From Miscanthus floridulus (Eukaryota > Streptophyta > Magnoliopsida > Poales > Poaceae): a stretch of 64,000 nucleotides of DNA. Below, in pieces: positions 10,931 through 21,744 of this stretch. The notes under the pieces are model-generated. The model was not told the origin of the DNA. It did not search any database and saw nothing but the letters and a program-made list of their open reading frames with translations. Numbering within the stretch: position 1 is the stretch's first letter; every line of letters begins with the position of its first letter. Position numbers and translations under genes: made by a program. The stretch covers positions 113,290,461-113,354,460 of the forward strand of contig NC_089595.1 of the NCBI RefSeq assembly GCF_019320115.1, given 5' to 3'.

Positions 10931-11846
10931 GTATAGTAGCCGCTGGTTATGTCTCCTTGACAACCTTGGAGTACATATATATGCACATATGCTGTGTGGA
11001 GCTGTATGTGAGTGTTGTTTCTTTTTAGAGACGACAATAGATGTGTGTATATATAATATCTGTTGGACCCGCACTACTGGAATCTCGCATTTTTCTGTGT
11101 GTGCGAAAACACACAGAAAAATGCGAATACCATCAGAAAAATATTTTTCTGACGGTGTACCCTCAGAAAAATAACCACAGAAATATAATGACAAAAAAAT
11201 TCAATTGTTCTGTGTGTTCGCCGTCAGAAACAATTTTTCTGTGGGTGTTACACGCACAGAAAAATTGCGTTAGCCCAGATTAAATTTAAATGGTGTGTGC
11301 GTTGATCCTCATAGAAAAAAAGAAAAGCCCGACAGGAAAATAATTTTTCTGTGGGTGTTACACGCACAGAAAAATTACGTTAGCCAGATTAAATTTAAAT
11401 GTTGTGTCGGTCTCGGTTAACGCATAGAAAAATAACAGTAAAACCGACAGAAAAACCCTTAACCATGCAGCAAATTGGATACAATAATTATATAGAAACA
11501 GAACAGTAGCAACATATTAAATATAGATTGTCCATACTGTAATTTCATCACAACATAATCAAATTAACAAACATTGATTCATTCATGTATTAGCAAGTCA
11601 GATGCCTTTACATAGATATAGCACATACACAGATAGTTCAATGCTCAACAAAAGGTATTGTATGTCTTTACAACAAGCCATTTGATGACGATATATGCAG
11701 TAGCTACACGCATAACCATTCATCTCCAATCACTCTCTGCATAGATTTGTCAATGTAGTCTCTATATAACCGGTGCAAACATTCCATGATTGTCCTTGTC
11801 TTCCGGATAATGCCTGCAAAATAGAAGGATTAGATGCTATGGCATA

Positions 11847-12074
11847 TCATCATCTAACAGAAAATGATGCAAATCAAGCAATGAAATTCTCGAACTTCTA
11901 ACATTTGGGATGAACCATAAAAAATAACATGTATATATATGATACAAGGCAGCCATATTATCATCATCTGATAGAAAATGATGCAAATCAAGCAATGGAA
12001 TTCTCGAACTTTCAACATCTGGGGTGAACCATAAAAAATGACATTTATATATATGATACAAGGCAGCCATATTA
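11847..12074. repeat. Tandem duplication, two 114-bp units
   Basis: Units 11847-11960 and 11961-12074 each run from TCATCATCT to AGGCAGCCATATTA and differ at only a few positions. They lie inside the 4.8-kb CACTA element, and apparent minus-strand ORFs here are translations of the duplication. Confidence 0.93.
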
Positions 12075-14820
12075 TTGTGCTACAATTGACTATAAGATGA
12101 GTTTGTACTAGCAAACAGCTAGTATCCAATACACAAACACAGCTCCTTAATATGAATGCTTCAGTCATGCGAGAAAACTGAAGAATGAGAAAGGATATTC
12201 TCACCTAAGCAGATAGGGCACTGAACCTCCTTCCATATCTCTTCTAATTTCACTAGCATAAACCTGAGAGAGACAGAACAGTTCACTATAAGCTTCAGAC
12301 CATGAAAAACATCAAATATTCTAAAGTCCAAGAACCTGAATAATGAGCTTCAATCTATGTAGAATAGTGAGATGCAGGTAAATATATACAAATGTAGCAT
12401 CTGTTTTTGTACTGTACTTCTAGTAAGGCAGTGAGATGCACCAGTAAGGCAGTAAAGACTTGCTTGAGACTGAAGCCGAGCAGTAGAATATATATTTCAC
12501 CTTATGAATTTCTAGAGCATGTGCATTGCTTGCACAATTAAAATGCATATGCAAACAGCAGCTACAATGAAAGGGCCAAGGCAAGAATGTGCACAGACTA
12601 TGCATGGCTGTTGTTGGCATGGTGAAGCAGTTCATGCCTGTTATTTTTCCAGCTACAATGAAAGCTCAGTGTTAATCTCATCAGCAGGAGCAATTGAACT
12701 TTTCGACAACACATAATGTCATAAAAGTCGGAGTACAAAATCAAACTTCACTTACCAGATGGACCTTGTTGTCCACAAGCAAACAATATTTTCACTGCCG
12801 GTACGTATATTCAAGAAACATAAAGCTGGAATCAAATCAATTACGAGATTAAACTTGTGGTCTATAAATAGTGGGCTCACCTACAGTCCAAATTAATTTT
12901 GAAATCCTGCCTTGAGGAGTTGGTCCAACTCAAGACTAATACAAATTTTAACAAATTATTAGTATAAGTTTTCTTGAGACCATTCCCAGTGCTAGAAACA
13001 TTAATGAAAAGTTATCTAGCACAAAGTTAGGACGAAATGGTACTTTTCCCTACAGATTTCAGGAAACAAAAATGCGCACACGCATGCAGATGTATCAGTG
13101 AATTGGTAGTTGGGTTAATGAGATTTTTCATGTAACTCTAGTGATTAAAGCTATGGATCAGAGCTTATTGATGAGAAACCATGAGAGTTACAACTAGCCT
13201 TACCAAGCAAATAACATCATACTCCATATAATTTGACATAAAACGAATGAGGCATATAAATGGAGGACTCTTGAAAGACAAGCTTTACCTCTACAGAATG
13301 AATGCCCAGGAAATAGTATCTGTAAACTGCTCCAATCAAAATGTACCCTCCAAGAAGGTACAGAATTCTGTAGAAAATGGGAACTGCTAAAAGAAAAAAG
13401 TGTGAAACTGTGCGATGATGAGAACTCACAAACAAGACTATAGTTTTGTATTAAAAAGAAAATGGGCACCCAAATTCAAGGTAAAATAGACATAAATCAG
13501 GGAGGTTAGGGGTGTATACCCACACCTTCCAGTAGCTGAGCTAGATTCAATTTCTTCCTACTACAGAATGCAGATTAATTGGCTAATATAGCAGGTTCCA
13601 GGTTCACATAATTATATGCAGCTCAAAAGAACATACGTCATGAACGAAGTGCTTAACCATCCCCAGCCACTTCCAGAAGCAGAAACAGACCTTGCACAAC
13701 CAGAAGGGTGTTTAAGTGTTGTAGCGTGTGAGGTACAATTGTGTTAATGTCTTAAGGAAACAAAACTGCTGTAGAAAACTCACTTGTGCACCGTATAGGT
13801 GGCGACAGTCAAATTGTCACACAAGAAAGAGGAGCCAAACCTGATCCAATCTGAACAAACATTCAAGTCCTAACTACATATATTTCATCTAGACCAAAAG
13901 AACAAGAGCAAAAGAACTCAAGAAATGGCTCAGATTTACCCATTATCAGCATGACAACTGCAACTTAATTTCACCTGGAACTTAATTTAATTCTCTCTCT
14001 AATGGGAATTGAACTGGCCACAGAACTGATTGCTTGTACTGGTACAAGCCATCCTAGTTAAGCAGCAAACAGAACAAAATATCCCAAGTACCAGCTCATA
14101 AGGTGCTAAAGTGCAGAAGTTATCTAATGAAAACTTGATTCATCACAGCCACTCAAGAGTAGTACAAAACAAAAAAAGTCACAAGACATAGTTAGGGAAG
14201 GGGAGAGCAGCGCAGCACGAGACTGGGGTTTTATATCATCTCAGCTCCGCAAATATCACATATCAAAATGATTGATCAGGTTGATATATACTAGTAACTT
14301 CCACGGGCGTCACCAATCTGACCAACCAAAGGTGCTAGATTTTTTTATCATAAGAATAACAAGATCCTGCAGCTACATCTATAGGACAACTACTACTAAC
14401 GCAATGGAGCAAGGCAAGCATTACCATAGAGGCATATGCTGACATAATAGTTCTGATAGGCAAAGCAACAATTGGAAAAAGAAAGACATGCTACATATGC
14501 ATCCACAAACTGTGAACCCCAACCACTGCAGATGAAGTTTGATTTTGTCTATAAAAAGAGCAAAGCATATCAATCCACACAGATGATGACAGATTAACTT
14601 GTAGTGAGCAAACATTTGCAAAGTTTGTTCAGTTAATTTACCATCAAGGATATGTTATACTGAAAGTCCAAGTACCGGATAACAATTTGAGCATGTTTTT
14701 TTTTTCTCAACTTGATTGAACAAAAACAACCAGATATCATACTACTAAAACACTAGGAACAATTAGGAAATTCTCAAGCAGCACGGAAGCAAAGCAACAA
14801 AGCACGAATTAAATTACTCG
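12075..14820. other. Interior of CACTA element, no recognised gene
   Basis: AT-rich sequence with scattered short ORFs only. The GC-rich block at the right end followed by AT-rich DNA to the left would fit a captured or decayed minus-strand gene (GC-rich first exon at 14.8-15.6 kb). I could not identify any protein family in any frame, so no product is proposed. Confidence 0.5.
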
Positions 14821-14824
14821 CTAA

Positions 14825-15575
14825 TTATACAGCTAACAGAAGCTCTTGGCCAGGGGGCTGCAGCTCGCCCCTGGCCCGCGCAGCCGTCCCCACCGCCGCC
14901 TGGGGTGCACCACCGCGGGGCCCCCTCCCTGGATCTCGCCGTTGAGGGAGGGAGGGAGGGAGGGGGCGGCACCAGCCGCCGGATCTGGCCGGTTGGGAGC
15001 GGGAGGGGAGGGGCCGCGCCGGGGAAGAAGGTAGGGGAGGGGGCGGCACGGGCCGCGCCGGATCTGGCCGGTGGGGAGCGGGAGGGGAGGGGCCGCGTCG
15101 GGGAACGGGAAGCGGGAGGGGAGGGGCCGCACCGGGGAAGAAGGTAGGGGAGGGGGGAGAGGGAGGGGGCGTCACCGGCAGCGCCGGATCTCGCCGGTGA
15201 GGAGCGGGAGGGGAGGGGCCGCGCCAGGGAAGAAGGTAGGGGAGGGGGGAGAGGGAGGGGGCGGCACCGGCCACTGGATCTCGCCGATGCGAAGCGGGAG
15301 GGGAGGGGCCGCGCCGGGGAACGCCGGCCGCGCTGGATCTCGGGAAGAACGTAGGGGAGGGGGGAGAGGGAGGGGGCGGCACCGGCCGCGCCAAGGAAGA
15401 AGGGGAGGGAGGGGAGGGGCGGGATCCGGCGGAGGATGGGCGGGTGCGGGTGCGGGAGGAGCGGAGGGGAGTGTGGGGGGCTGGGGAGGGGAGGGGAGGG
15501 TGCGGCGGGGAAGAAGAAGGGGAGGCTGGGAGCGTGCGTGCGTGAGGAGCCGAGCGGGCGAGTCCGCGGCGGGTT
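14825..15575. repeat. G-rich minisatellite in CACTA element
   Basis: About six imperfect units of 60-90 bp contain GAGCGGGAGGGGAGGGGCCGC, GGGGAAGAAGGTAGGGG and GGCGGCACCGGCC. Many runs of three or more G on the + strand give strong G-quadruplex potential. The repeats leave all minus-strand frames open, producing spurious proline-rich ORFs. Confidence 0.85.
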
Positions 15576-15889
15576 AGGGTTAGGAAATCTTGGTTTTTTC
15601 CGTGCGTGTGTATGTTTTTCTGTGTGTTTTAAAATACCGACAGAATAATAACATTTTTTCTGTGCGTGCATATCATTTTTTCTGTGCGTTTTTAAAGAAC
15701 CGACAGAATAAGTTTTATTTTTCTGTGAGTGTTGATTTTTTCCGTGTATGTATTGTCACGCACAGAAAAATCATACAATTATTCTGTGGGTTTTCATATT
15801 TTTCTATGGGGATATTTTGAAACCCACAGAAACGTAATTTTTCTATGCGTACCGAAACAAACGCACAATTCGAGTTTGCAGCAGTGCCG

Positions 15890-16170
15890 GAGGAGCCGAG
15901 AGGATAGAAAATGATGTCCAGCCAGCATGTGTACCACCTGACACGTGCCCCAGGTGGGACCTGACCGGACCCTTTGCCACAAAATAATGAATCAGAAAAT
16001 GGTGGCTAGGTCTTTCTTTTAATTTCTCTCCTCTCAGTCCTCACATGTAGACGCACCGAATGCTGCACCACCCACCCTGACATGTGCTTGTTGCATGTCG
16101 CTTTCATGCATGCGACACATTTTTCCTGGACTTCTCTAGTAATTCTGAACACAAGCACGCGACAAATAAT
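15890..16170 (+). repeat. Displaced downstream flank of the 10900 MIR2118-like unit
   Basis: GGAGCCGAGAGGATAGAAAATGATGTCC, CCAGCCAGCATG, a GTGGCTAGG stretch, TCTCAGTCCTC and ACACATTTTTCCTGG follow the same order as 7210-7520. This is the part of the unit separated from its hairpin by the CACTA insertion. Confidence 0.72.
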
Positions 16171-16819
16171 TTGTTGTATCAATTAGGTTACAGATATTCT
16201 TCTGTACGACTAAGTTTAGTTGTGAATATGTTTTTTAAATACTGCAAACATATAGATTTACACGTGTACAGAGGTTTATATATAGTTGAAATGAATGGTT
16301 TCTCCCATGCCTCAGCCTCTCAGGGTGTATATACAATGTAACGCCGCTTGAAGAGATGCTTAGGAATAAAGAAGTGCCTATGTATAAGGGTTAGTCTTCA
16401 ATATAATAATGGAGAAAATAAATGGTCAAAGACACTTTAATAATTATAATCATTGATGCATTGTCATAGCATGATACGCCTCTGCCTCCAATGTTTTGTA
16501 TGCAATACGAGATGGAAACAATCTAGTGTACTCGTCCTCAACAAGCATGTGGATTGAGCCTGCCTCTCATACTTGAACTTGAAGTTCCTACTCCTTGTAA
16601 GGTCTGCGCTACTCTGATCGCATGGAAATGAAATCTTTCTCCAAATTTTACCACAAACTTGTCAAGTACAACCGTGTTGGGAACAACTTTTCTGTAAATG
16701 TGCCCGTCCCACCAACTGAGAACGGTGACTTGTGCTACCTCATAGTGAATTAGTGATGGAGGACAATTCTTTGGGTATTGTTGCTATTAAGAGTGCCAAG
16801 CTTTATCTATGTAGTCTGC

Positions 16820-16985
16820 TACTCTAGTATGATGTGGTGATTAGCTGGGAACATTGCTTTGGGACACGGCGGTGGAGGCCTTCAAAACAACGCATCGGAG
16901 ATCGTATTGAGGTTGGGACCAGTCCTAACAAAAGATATGTGAGAGCTGAGTTCCTATAGCCTCTCATGCCTACTCTACAACTAGG
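16820..16985 (+). ncRNA. MIR2118-like hairpin, mature-like site 16951-16972
   Basis: The site reads TTCC-TATA-GCCTCTCATGCCTA and follows GAGAGCTGAG. Two candidate 5' arms exist: about 16825-16853 (TAGTATGATGTGGTG, then GGGAAC) and about 16858-16882 (GGGACACGGCGGTGG, similar in placement to the arm of the 7055 copy). The first pairs better by eye. The 3' context (GGTATGGGTAGATCAGGGACATA, then GTTGCTTCTTTTTATTGCAACACATATATA) recurs after other copies, supporting unit-level duplication. Confidence 0.62.
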
Positions 16986-17125
16986 TATGGGTAGATCAGG
17001 GACATATACGTCGCTCATGACACTTCTATTATAATTTGTGGCTAGTGTTGCTTCTTTTTATTGCAACACATATATAAATGACTGAGTATATCATTTTTGC
17101 TACACCAGCATTTAGATTGACCTTG

Positions 17126-17128
<3 letters not shown>

Positions 17129-17156
<28 letters not shown>
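17129..17156 (+). repeat. Poly-C run of 28
   Basis: Uninterrupted cytosine homopolymer. It may be a polymorphic microsatellite or partly a sequencing or assembly artefact. Confidence 0.9.
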
Positions 17157-17157
<1 letters not shown>

Positions 17158-17159
17158 CG

Positions 17160-17790
17160 AGGGAATATTCTAGGTATCTTTTTTGCGAATATTCTAGGTA
17201 TGTAGAGTAGGTGCAGGGGCATAATGGCCCTTATGTTGTAAACGGAAACCTATAAATAGTTTCGATTGTACAACAGGAAAGGAGAGGAATGAATAATAGT
17301 GATGTTCCCTGTCCTACTTCTAGTCCCTGCTGCTTTACCCTTTGCTTTCGCTTGAGAGTTGGCGGCTCTCGTGGCTTGAAGACCTCAGTCAAGAGCAACA
17401 CTCGACAGATGAGCTATGAATCATCAACTAGAAAAGTAAAAACACGACACTGAGACTAGCCTTACAAGTACGTGACATCCCAGTTAAGAAATTTTACATA
17501 TGTTGTCATATACCATTAGGTCTAGGAATACTACCAGGCACCCTCGGCCAATCATGCAAATAACTATTGTTGGGTTCAAGGAGGCACCTGCCATTTGCAG
17601 GTGCGTTTAAACGGACAAACCTGCTAATAAGTCCAATGGGCTTAAGTGGGTAAACCTGCCAGCCCTGTGATCTCTCCATCGCCTGCAACCCGCTTCGGCA
17701 TTATAAAGCACAGCAACTCTCCACCTTCCATATATAGACACAGCATGCTGCCCACCTCGGAGCGATTCAGCCCCTCGCATTCCCCTACAC
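17160..17790. other. Unassigned region with TATA-like boxes
   Basis: Contains CCTATAAATAG (about 17250) and TATATAGACACAG (about 17732), spaced like promoters of retroelement LTRs or a degraded gene, plus an imperfect direct repeat AATATTCTAGGTAT at 17164 and 17188. No terminal repeats or protein were identified. The 17415-17450 part resembles the 9.8-10.5 kb spacer duplication. Confidence 0.35.
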
Positions 17791-18059
17791 CCTCCTATCA
17801 GACTGGTGGGAAGCGGTGATATACCAAGAATTAGATCGGCTTCTCCTTTTCTTGGTACAACGCCCTAACCTAGCTTTGGATGGTTTTGTTTTCCCTGCAC
17901 TTCACATATCTTCTCCCATGTGGGCAATGAAATGTAAACTTGCTTTTCTGTGGTGGGTCCTCCAATCCTTCCCTTTGTTACTATTGCTAGTTTTACTACC
18001 CTGCAATCCAGATCTTTAGTTCAGTAGCTGCTAATGCTCCAAAAATTGCATGTATGCTC

Positions 18060-18883
18060 ATATTTATATACATCAACTCGATCAGCTGTGAATGCTTTAT
18101 CATTGGGTAATGATGTGATACCAAATGATCTGATATTGTGATCTGCTAATGATGTGGAAGTAAACTCTCAAAGCATTGCTCATACGACCTCAAATGCTGT
18201 CGCTCAGGATGTTCCAACCAGGGAAAAATTTATCGGCGATAAAATTTCGATAAACCCGATAATCCCGTTTATCGCTGAGGTCCGATAAATTTTATTTATC
18301 ACCGAGAGTCCAATTTTCACTAGTCCACCTACATGAAAGTGTAATATTATCTTATATCAATACTATTATGTGCTAGTTCTTAATGTTAAATGCTTTAGAG
18401 ACAACTTATGTAATTTTCTAGAGAAATTAGGTATTTTTTGTTTTTATTTTTGACCGAGAAATTTTCCGATAAATCTAATAAACCCAATAAACCCGTTTAT
18501 CGGTGACCTCCGGTATTTTTTTTTGCTACCGGTAAAGTAAACCTTGGTTCCAACAGCGAGATCTGTGGTTCCTAAAGATTGTTGTATGAGTCCGTATTCT
18601 AATATTGCACCAATGATTGAGCACAGGATAGTAGACGCTAAACATGTCAAAGCTGAGGGCAGCTTTATCTCAAGAGGGAGAGGATGATGAGCCCATGGCT
18701 CAGCAAAGTAATTCAGCTGGCAATTCCTTGGATGAGAACAAGCATTCAATTATTTCATCAAGTAATAGTCAGAAGGATCCTTATTTTATTAAGCTTGGTG
18801 AATTTTATTTTGATTGTGACGAAGGCAGGAAATATAGAGTTTACTGCTACTATGCCAACCTTAATTATGTTTCGTGGAGCTAA
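18060..18883 (+). pseudogene. Unidentified coding remnant split by a hAT MITE
   Basis: Upstream of the MITE one frame reads about 50 codons (SAVNALSLGNDVIPNDLIL, a stop, then NDVEVNSQSIAHTTSNAVAQ). Removing the MITE together with one copy of its 8-bp duplication keeps the same frame open into about 35 more codons (VVPKDCCMSPYSNIAPMIEH). A shifted frame then continues to 18883 with acidic, Ser-rich sequence and KLGEFYFDCDEGRKYRVYC. The composition and continuity across the insertion suggest a former exon, but I do not recognise the family. At least one stop and one frameshift are present. Confidence 0.4.
18219..18546. mobile_element. hAT MITE, 328 bp, TSD GTTCCAAC
   Basis: Bounded by perfect 8-bp duplications GTTCCAAC at 18211-18218 and 18547-18554. 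The termini are CAGGGAAAAATTTATCGG and, inversely, CAAGGTTTACTTTACCGG. The interior repeats the TTTATCGGNGA / CGATAAA motif in both orientations. An 8-bp duplication with CAGGG ends is diagnostic of the hAT superfamily. No transposase. Confidence 0.93.
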
Positions 18884-19268
18884 TTTATCCAAAGAAAATG
18901 AATTGCCAATTTAAGAAACCACCGGATATAAGAAGCAAGTTGACGATTGGCTCCAATTTTATTGACGCGAGTTGCTAGTGGCTTGGTTTAGCAATGTGGC
19001 CGCCTTACTTTATTATTGTTTCTTGCTTATTTTAGTTTAAGGCTAGGGCTGATGTGGTCTAGTCAAGTACGAGTCCTATTTTGCTAAAAGGGTGGAGTCG
19101 GACTTGGTTTAAGCTGTCCTGGTCCATGTCTGGTTCGGTGTGTCGTGCCTGCGTGCACTTAAAAGGCCAAGGTCGCCTTGTACTAGAGATTAGATTGGAT
19201 TTTATTTTGTGAGAGTTTCACCTAGGGTTCCTCCTACAAACAGTGAGAGGACATCTCCTCTCATCTAG

Positions 19269-19880
19269 CACTAATAGAGAACAGGCTTTTGGTTCAGCAC
19301 ATTAGTCTCGACTAGCTTTGGACCCGGGACTAATGTGACTATTAGTCCCGGGTCCAAGTTTCCTGGGTTTCAAATGACCTTTAGTCCCGGTTGGTAATAC
19401 CAACCCGGACTAAAGGGTCTACATTAGTTCCGGTTGGTATTACCAACCCGGACTAAAGGACCTTGACCTTTAGTCCCGGTTGGTAATACTAACCTGGACT
19501 AAAAGTTGACCCTTTAGTCTCGGTTGGTGTTACCAACCCAGACTAAATGACTATTTAATCCCGGTTGGTGTTACCAACCCGGACTAAAGGTCCTCCGATG
19601 GGCCAGTACAAAAGAAAAACATCCTACCTAAGTTTACATGTGCTTTGTAGGTGGGGTGGAAAGGTACACGTGAGGCCATGCATGAGGTTTTGGGGTTGAA
19701 TCCCACGAGCCTGCATGGGTGGAAGGCATTATTTTTTTTATCCTAGGAGGACCTTTACTCCCGGTTGAGGCAACCGGAACTAAAGGACAATGTTTTTAGT
19801 CCTGTATCCCTAGTCTCGGTTGGAAAATCGGGACTAAAGCCAGTTCCCAACCAGGACTGTTGCCCACTTCTCTACTAGTG
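19269..19880. mobile_element. CACTA-type MITE with CTTTAGTCCCGGTTGGTA repeats
   Basis: The left end CACTAATAGAGAACAGG and the right end, inversely CACTAGTAGAGAAGTGG, are terminal repeats. The interior is built of repeated hairpins TTTAGTCCCGGTTGGTAAT / ATACCAACCCGGACTAAAG. No ORF belongs to it. The adjacent trinucleotides, TAG and TAC, differ by one base, so the target duplication is imperfect. A related repeat block lies at 55400-56060. Confidence 0.83.
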
Positions 19881-20634
19881 TACCCTGCCGATCCGTCCGG
19901 ATTGAGAATTGTGCGCAATCAAGTTTCGTCTTGGGTGCGTCCTGGATTTCTGTGGAATCCCCGTCTTCTGATCGTGGTTCATCGTGGCTGCGGGTGGAAG
20001 AAGTTATCTAGGGTTTGAATTGCATCTAATTATAAGCCGATCCCTCTATTATCTATCATTGCTACTGCTCATATTTGATTTCTTGGAGGATTTTTTTTTT
20101 CACCTGTGGATATAATATCTTATTATATATCGTGTGAATTCTGTGCTCCATCTATTACTTTTGGCTACTGTACTCAGCACTTTTGCCCTTTATTGAGAAT
20201 GCTCTTAGTCGTTGATTTGGATCTAAAATATTATATTCATTTGTGCGGCGAGATAGTCTGATTGTCTTTGAATATCGTTGTCGTGAGAATCCTTGGCAAT
20301 TGATCAGATACTGCACTAGTCTGCTCGTTTGCGAAAGCTGGGTCTTTTGTTTGGCACACAACAGTTTAACTCCGGCTGTGCTAATTAATCTTTTGTACCG
20401 TGAAAGATTGGGACAATTTTTAGGCATCGTAGGCGTGTCCTCATCAACGTGCCTGTTATCAGTCTCCGGTGCTTAGCTTGTTCATGTAAATTATGTCACC
20501 GTATAATGATGTGGTGGTTGTTTCTAAAAGACATCAATATTATTGATGTATGTTTCAGAAAACCTAAATTTTAATCATAAAAGCAATAGTTTGATAGGTA
20601 AAGATTAACCATTTTTCTCTTATACTGAATGAAT

Positions 20635-21180
20635 GCAGCATTTACGAATGCAGCGCTTGCAAGCACTAGAGTTGCTGGTACAACAGTATTGTCTTCGTTC
20701 AGCCTGTTCGCTTGTTGGTTTCAACCAGGACTTATCAGTCATGGTACAACATTTTTCGCTCATAACAAACCAGCACCAGCCGAGCTTATCAACCTAGAAA
20801 TCAACCAGCGAACAGACTGATTGTCAAGACTCCTCACTCTATTCATTGGTGTTTTACTTGGTCAGGACTCCATAAATGCTGCAAAAGTTATTTCTGTTTT
20901 CATTAGCATGGCTGGCATTTTAATGGCAACTATTGGGTGAGTGATCTTACTCTTTGACTCTGGTAATCACAATAGTTCATGAGTGCGTGAAATTTTCCTC
21001 GCTGCTGATGGTAATTGATTGCATATGGTAGGATGTTTTACTTCTCTTTTTTATTTGCATGCAGTATTTGTTTAACACCTAAATGTTTCAATAATTTTTC
21101 TATGCTTTTTAAATAATTTTGTAGAGAGGAAGGAAAAAAGGTTGATGTCCAAAAACTGTTTGGTTATCTTGGACTTTTCA
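20635..21180 (+). pseudogene. Fragment of SLC35F/EamA-like (DMT superfamily) transporter gene
   Basis: The first exon piece (about 20635-20937) encodes FTNAALASTRVAGTTVLSS, then after a MITE LTLFIGVLLGQDSINAAKV and ISVFISMAGILMATIG, ending at a GTGAGT donor. The second piece starts after a TTTTGTAG acceptor at about 21124 with EEGKKVDVQKLFGYLGLFT, then loses similarity. These segments match the conserved order in plant SLC35F5-like proteins, predicted vacuolar or endomembrane multi-pass transporters of the drug/metabolite superfamily. The intron is retained in place, so the fragment derives from genomic DNA rather than a processed transcript. Only a small part of the gene is present and an insertion breaks the exon, so it is not functional. 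Confidence 0.72.
20700..20819. mobile_element. Short hAT-like MITE inside transporter exon
   Basis: A 120-bp element with ends CAGCCTGTTCGCTTGTTGG and, inversely, CAGTCTGTTCGCTGGTTG. It interrupts the exon between TTVLSS and LTLFIG. An 8-bp duplication is not clean; ATTGTC occurs on both sides but offset by six bases on the left. Confidence 0.8.
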
Positions 21181-21744
21181 CAAAACAAAATGAGTTCTTA
21201 TTATATTGTACATCTGGACGTTCAAAGATCAGGTTGGTTATTCTTCTTAATGAAATGATATATACTCAACTCTCTTGCATTTCGAGAAAAAAGGTCGGAT
21301 TGGTTAAACAAATACTTCAAAAACCATGGATTGGCTCATTTAAACATAGAGGTGGTGAATTTTGCCATGGCGAATAGTGAAAGCCAGAAGATTAAGAACA
21401 AAACATATGTTGCAGCTACCCTTTATAACTGTAAATTCACCCCCAAAACGCTTGACAATGTAAACTACTCCTGTCGTTCTCAACCATGATGTCCACAGGC
21501 TTACATGATTGCAAAATAGCAATATCCCTGTATCCCTTTTCGATCCATGTTCACGGCAATTTCATGCACGAGTTGTAATTGGAACAAATGAAAGAGTTAG
21601 CCAAAAGCATTCACATGTTGTATTTGGCATGCAGATGCAGGCAAGTTGTCTGCAACATGCTGATTACTTTGCTGGAAAACCCAGAAGCAATTTGCAAAAA
21701 TGATGCAAGCATTAGTAGGCTCTGCAGACTTAGTTTGTACTCTA

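Larger units (their letters stand above)
11072..15886. mobile_element. Complete non-autonomous CACTA element, 4.8 kb, TSD CCG
   Basis: The left end CACTACTGGAATCTCGCAT (11072) and the right end, read inversely CACTGCTGCAAACTCGAAT (15886), form imperfect terminal repeats. Both are flanked by the 3-bp duplication CCG (11069-11071 and 15887-15889). Subterminal arrays of TTTTTCTGTG and its inverse CACAGAAAAA occupy 11090-11450 and 15590-15850. No transposase was recognised. The interior holds a 114-bp tandem duplication, AT-rich DNA and a GC-rich minisatellite at one end. It is inserted in the downstream flank of the 10900 MIR2118-like unit, because the sequences on its two sides rejoin to match the flank of the 7055 unit. 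Confidence 0.88.

Noticed and set aside
14814..15671. 285-codon proline-rich minus-strand ORF and overlapping frames
   Set aside because: All frames are open because of G-rich tandem repeats; the peptide is repetitive with no domain.
16300..16335. TTTCTCCCATGCCTCAGCCTCTC as a possible MIR2118-like site
   Set aside because: Words match but in the wrong order and without the flanking GAGCTGAG; chance similarity.
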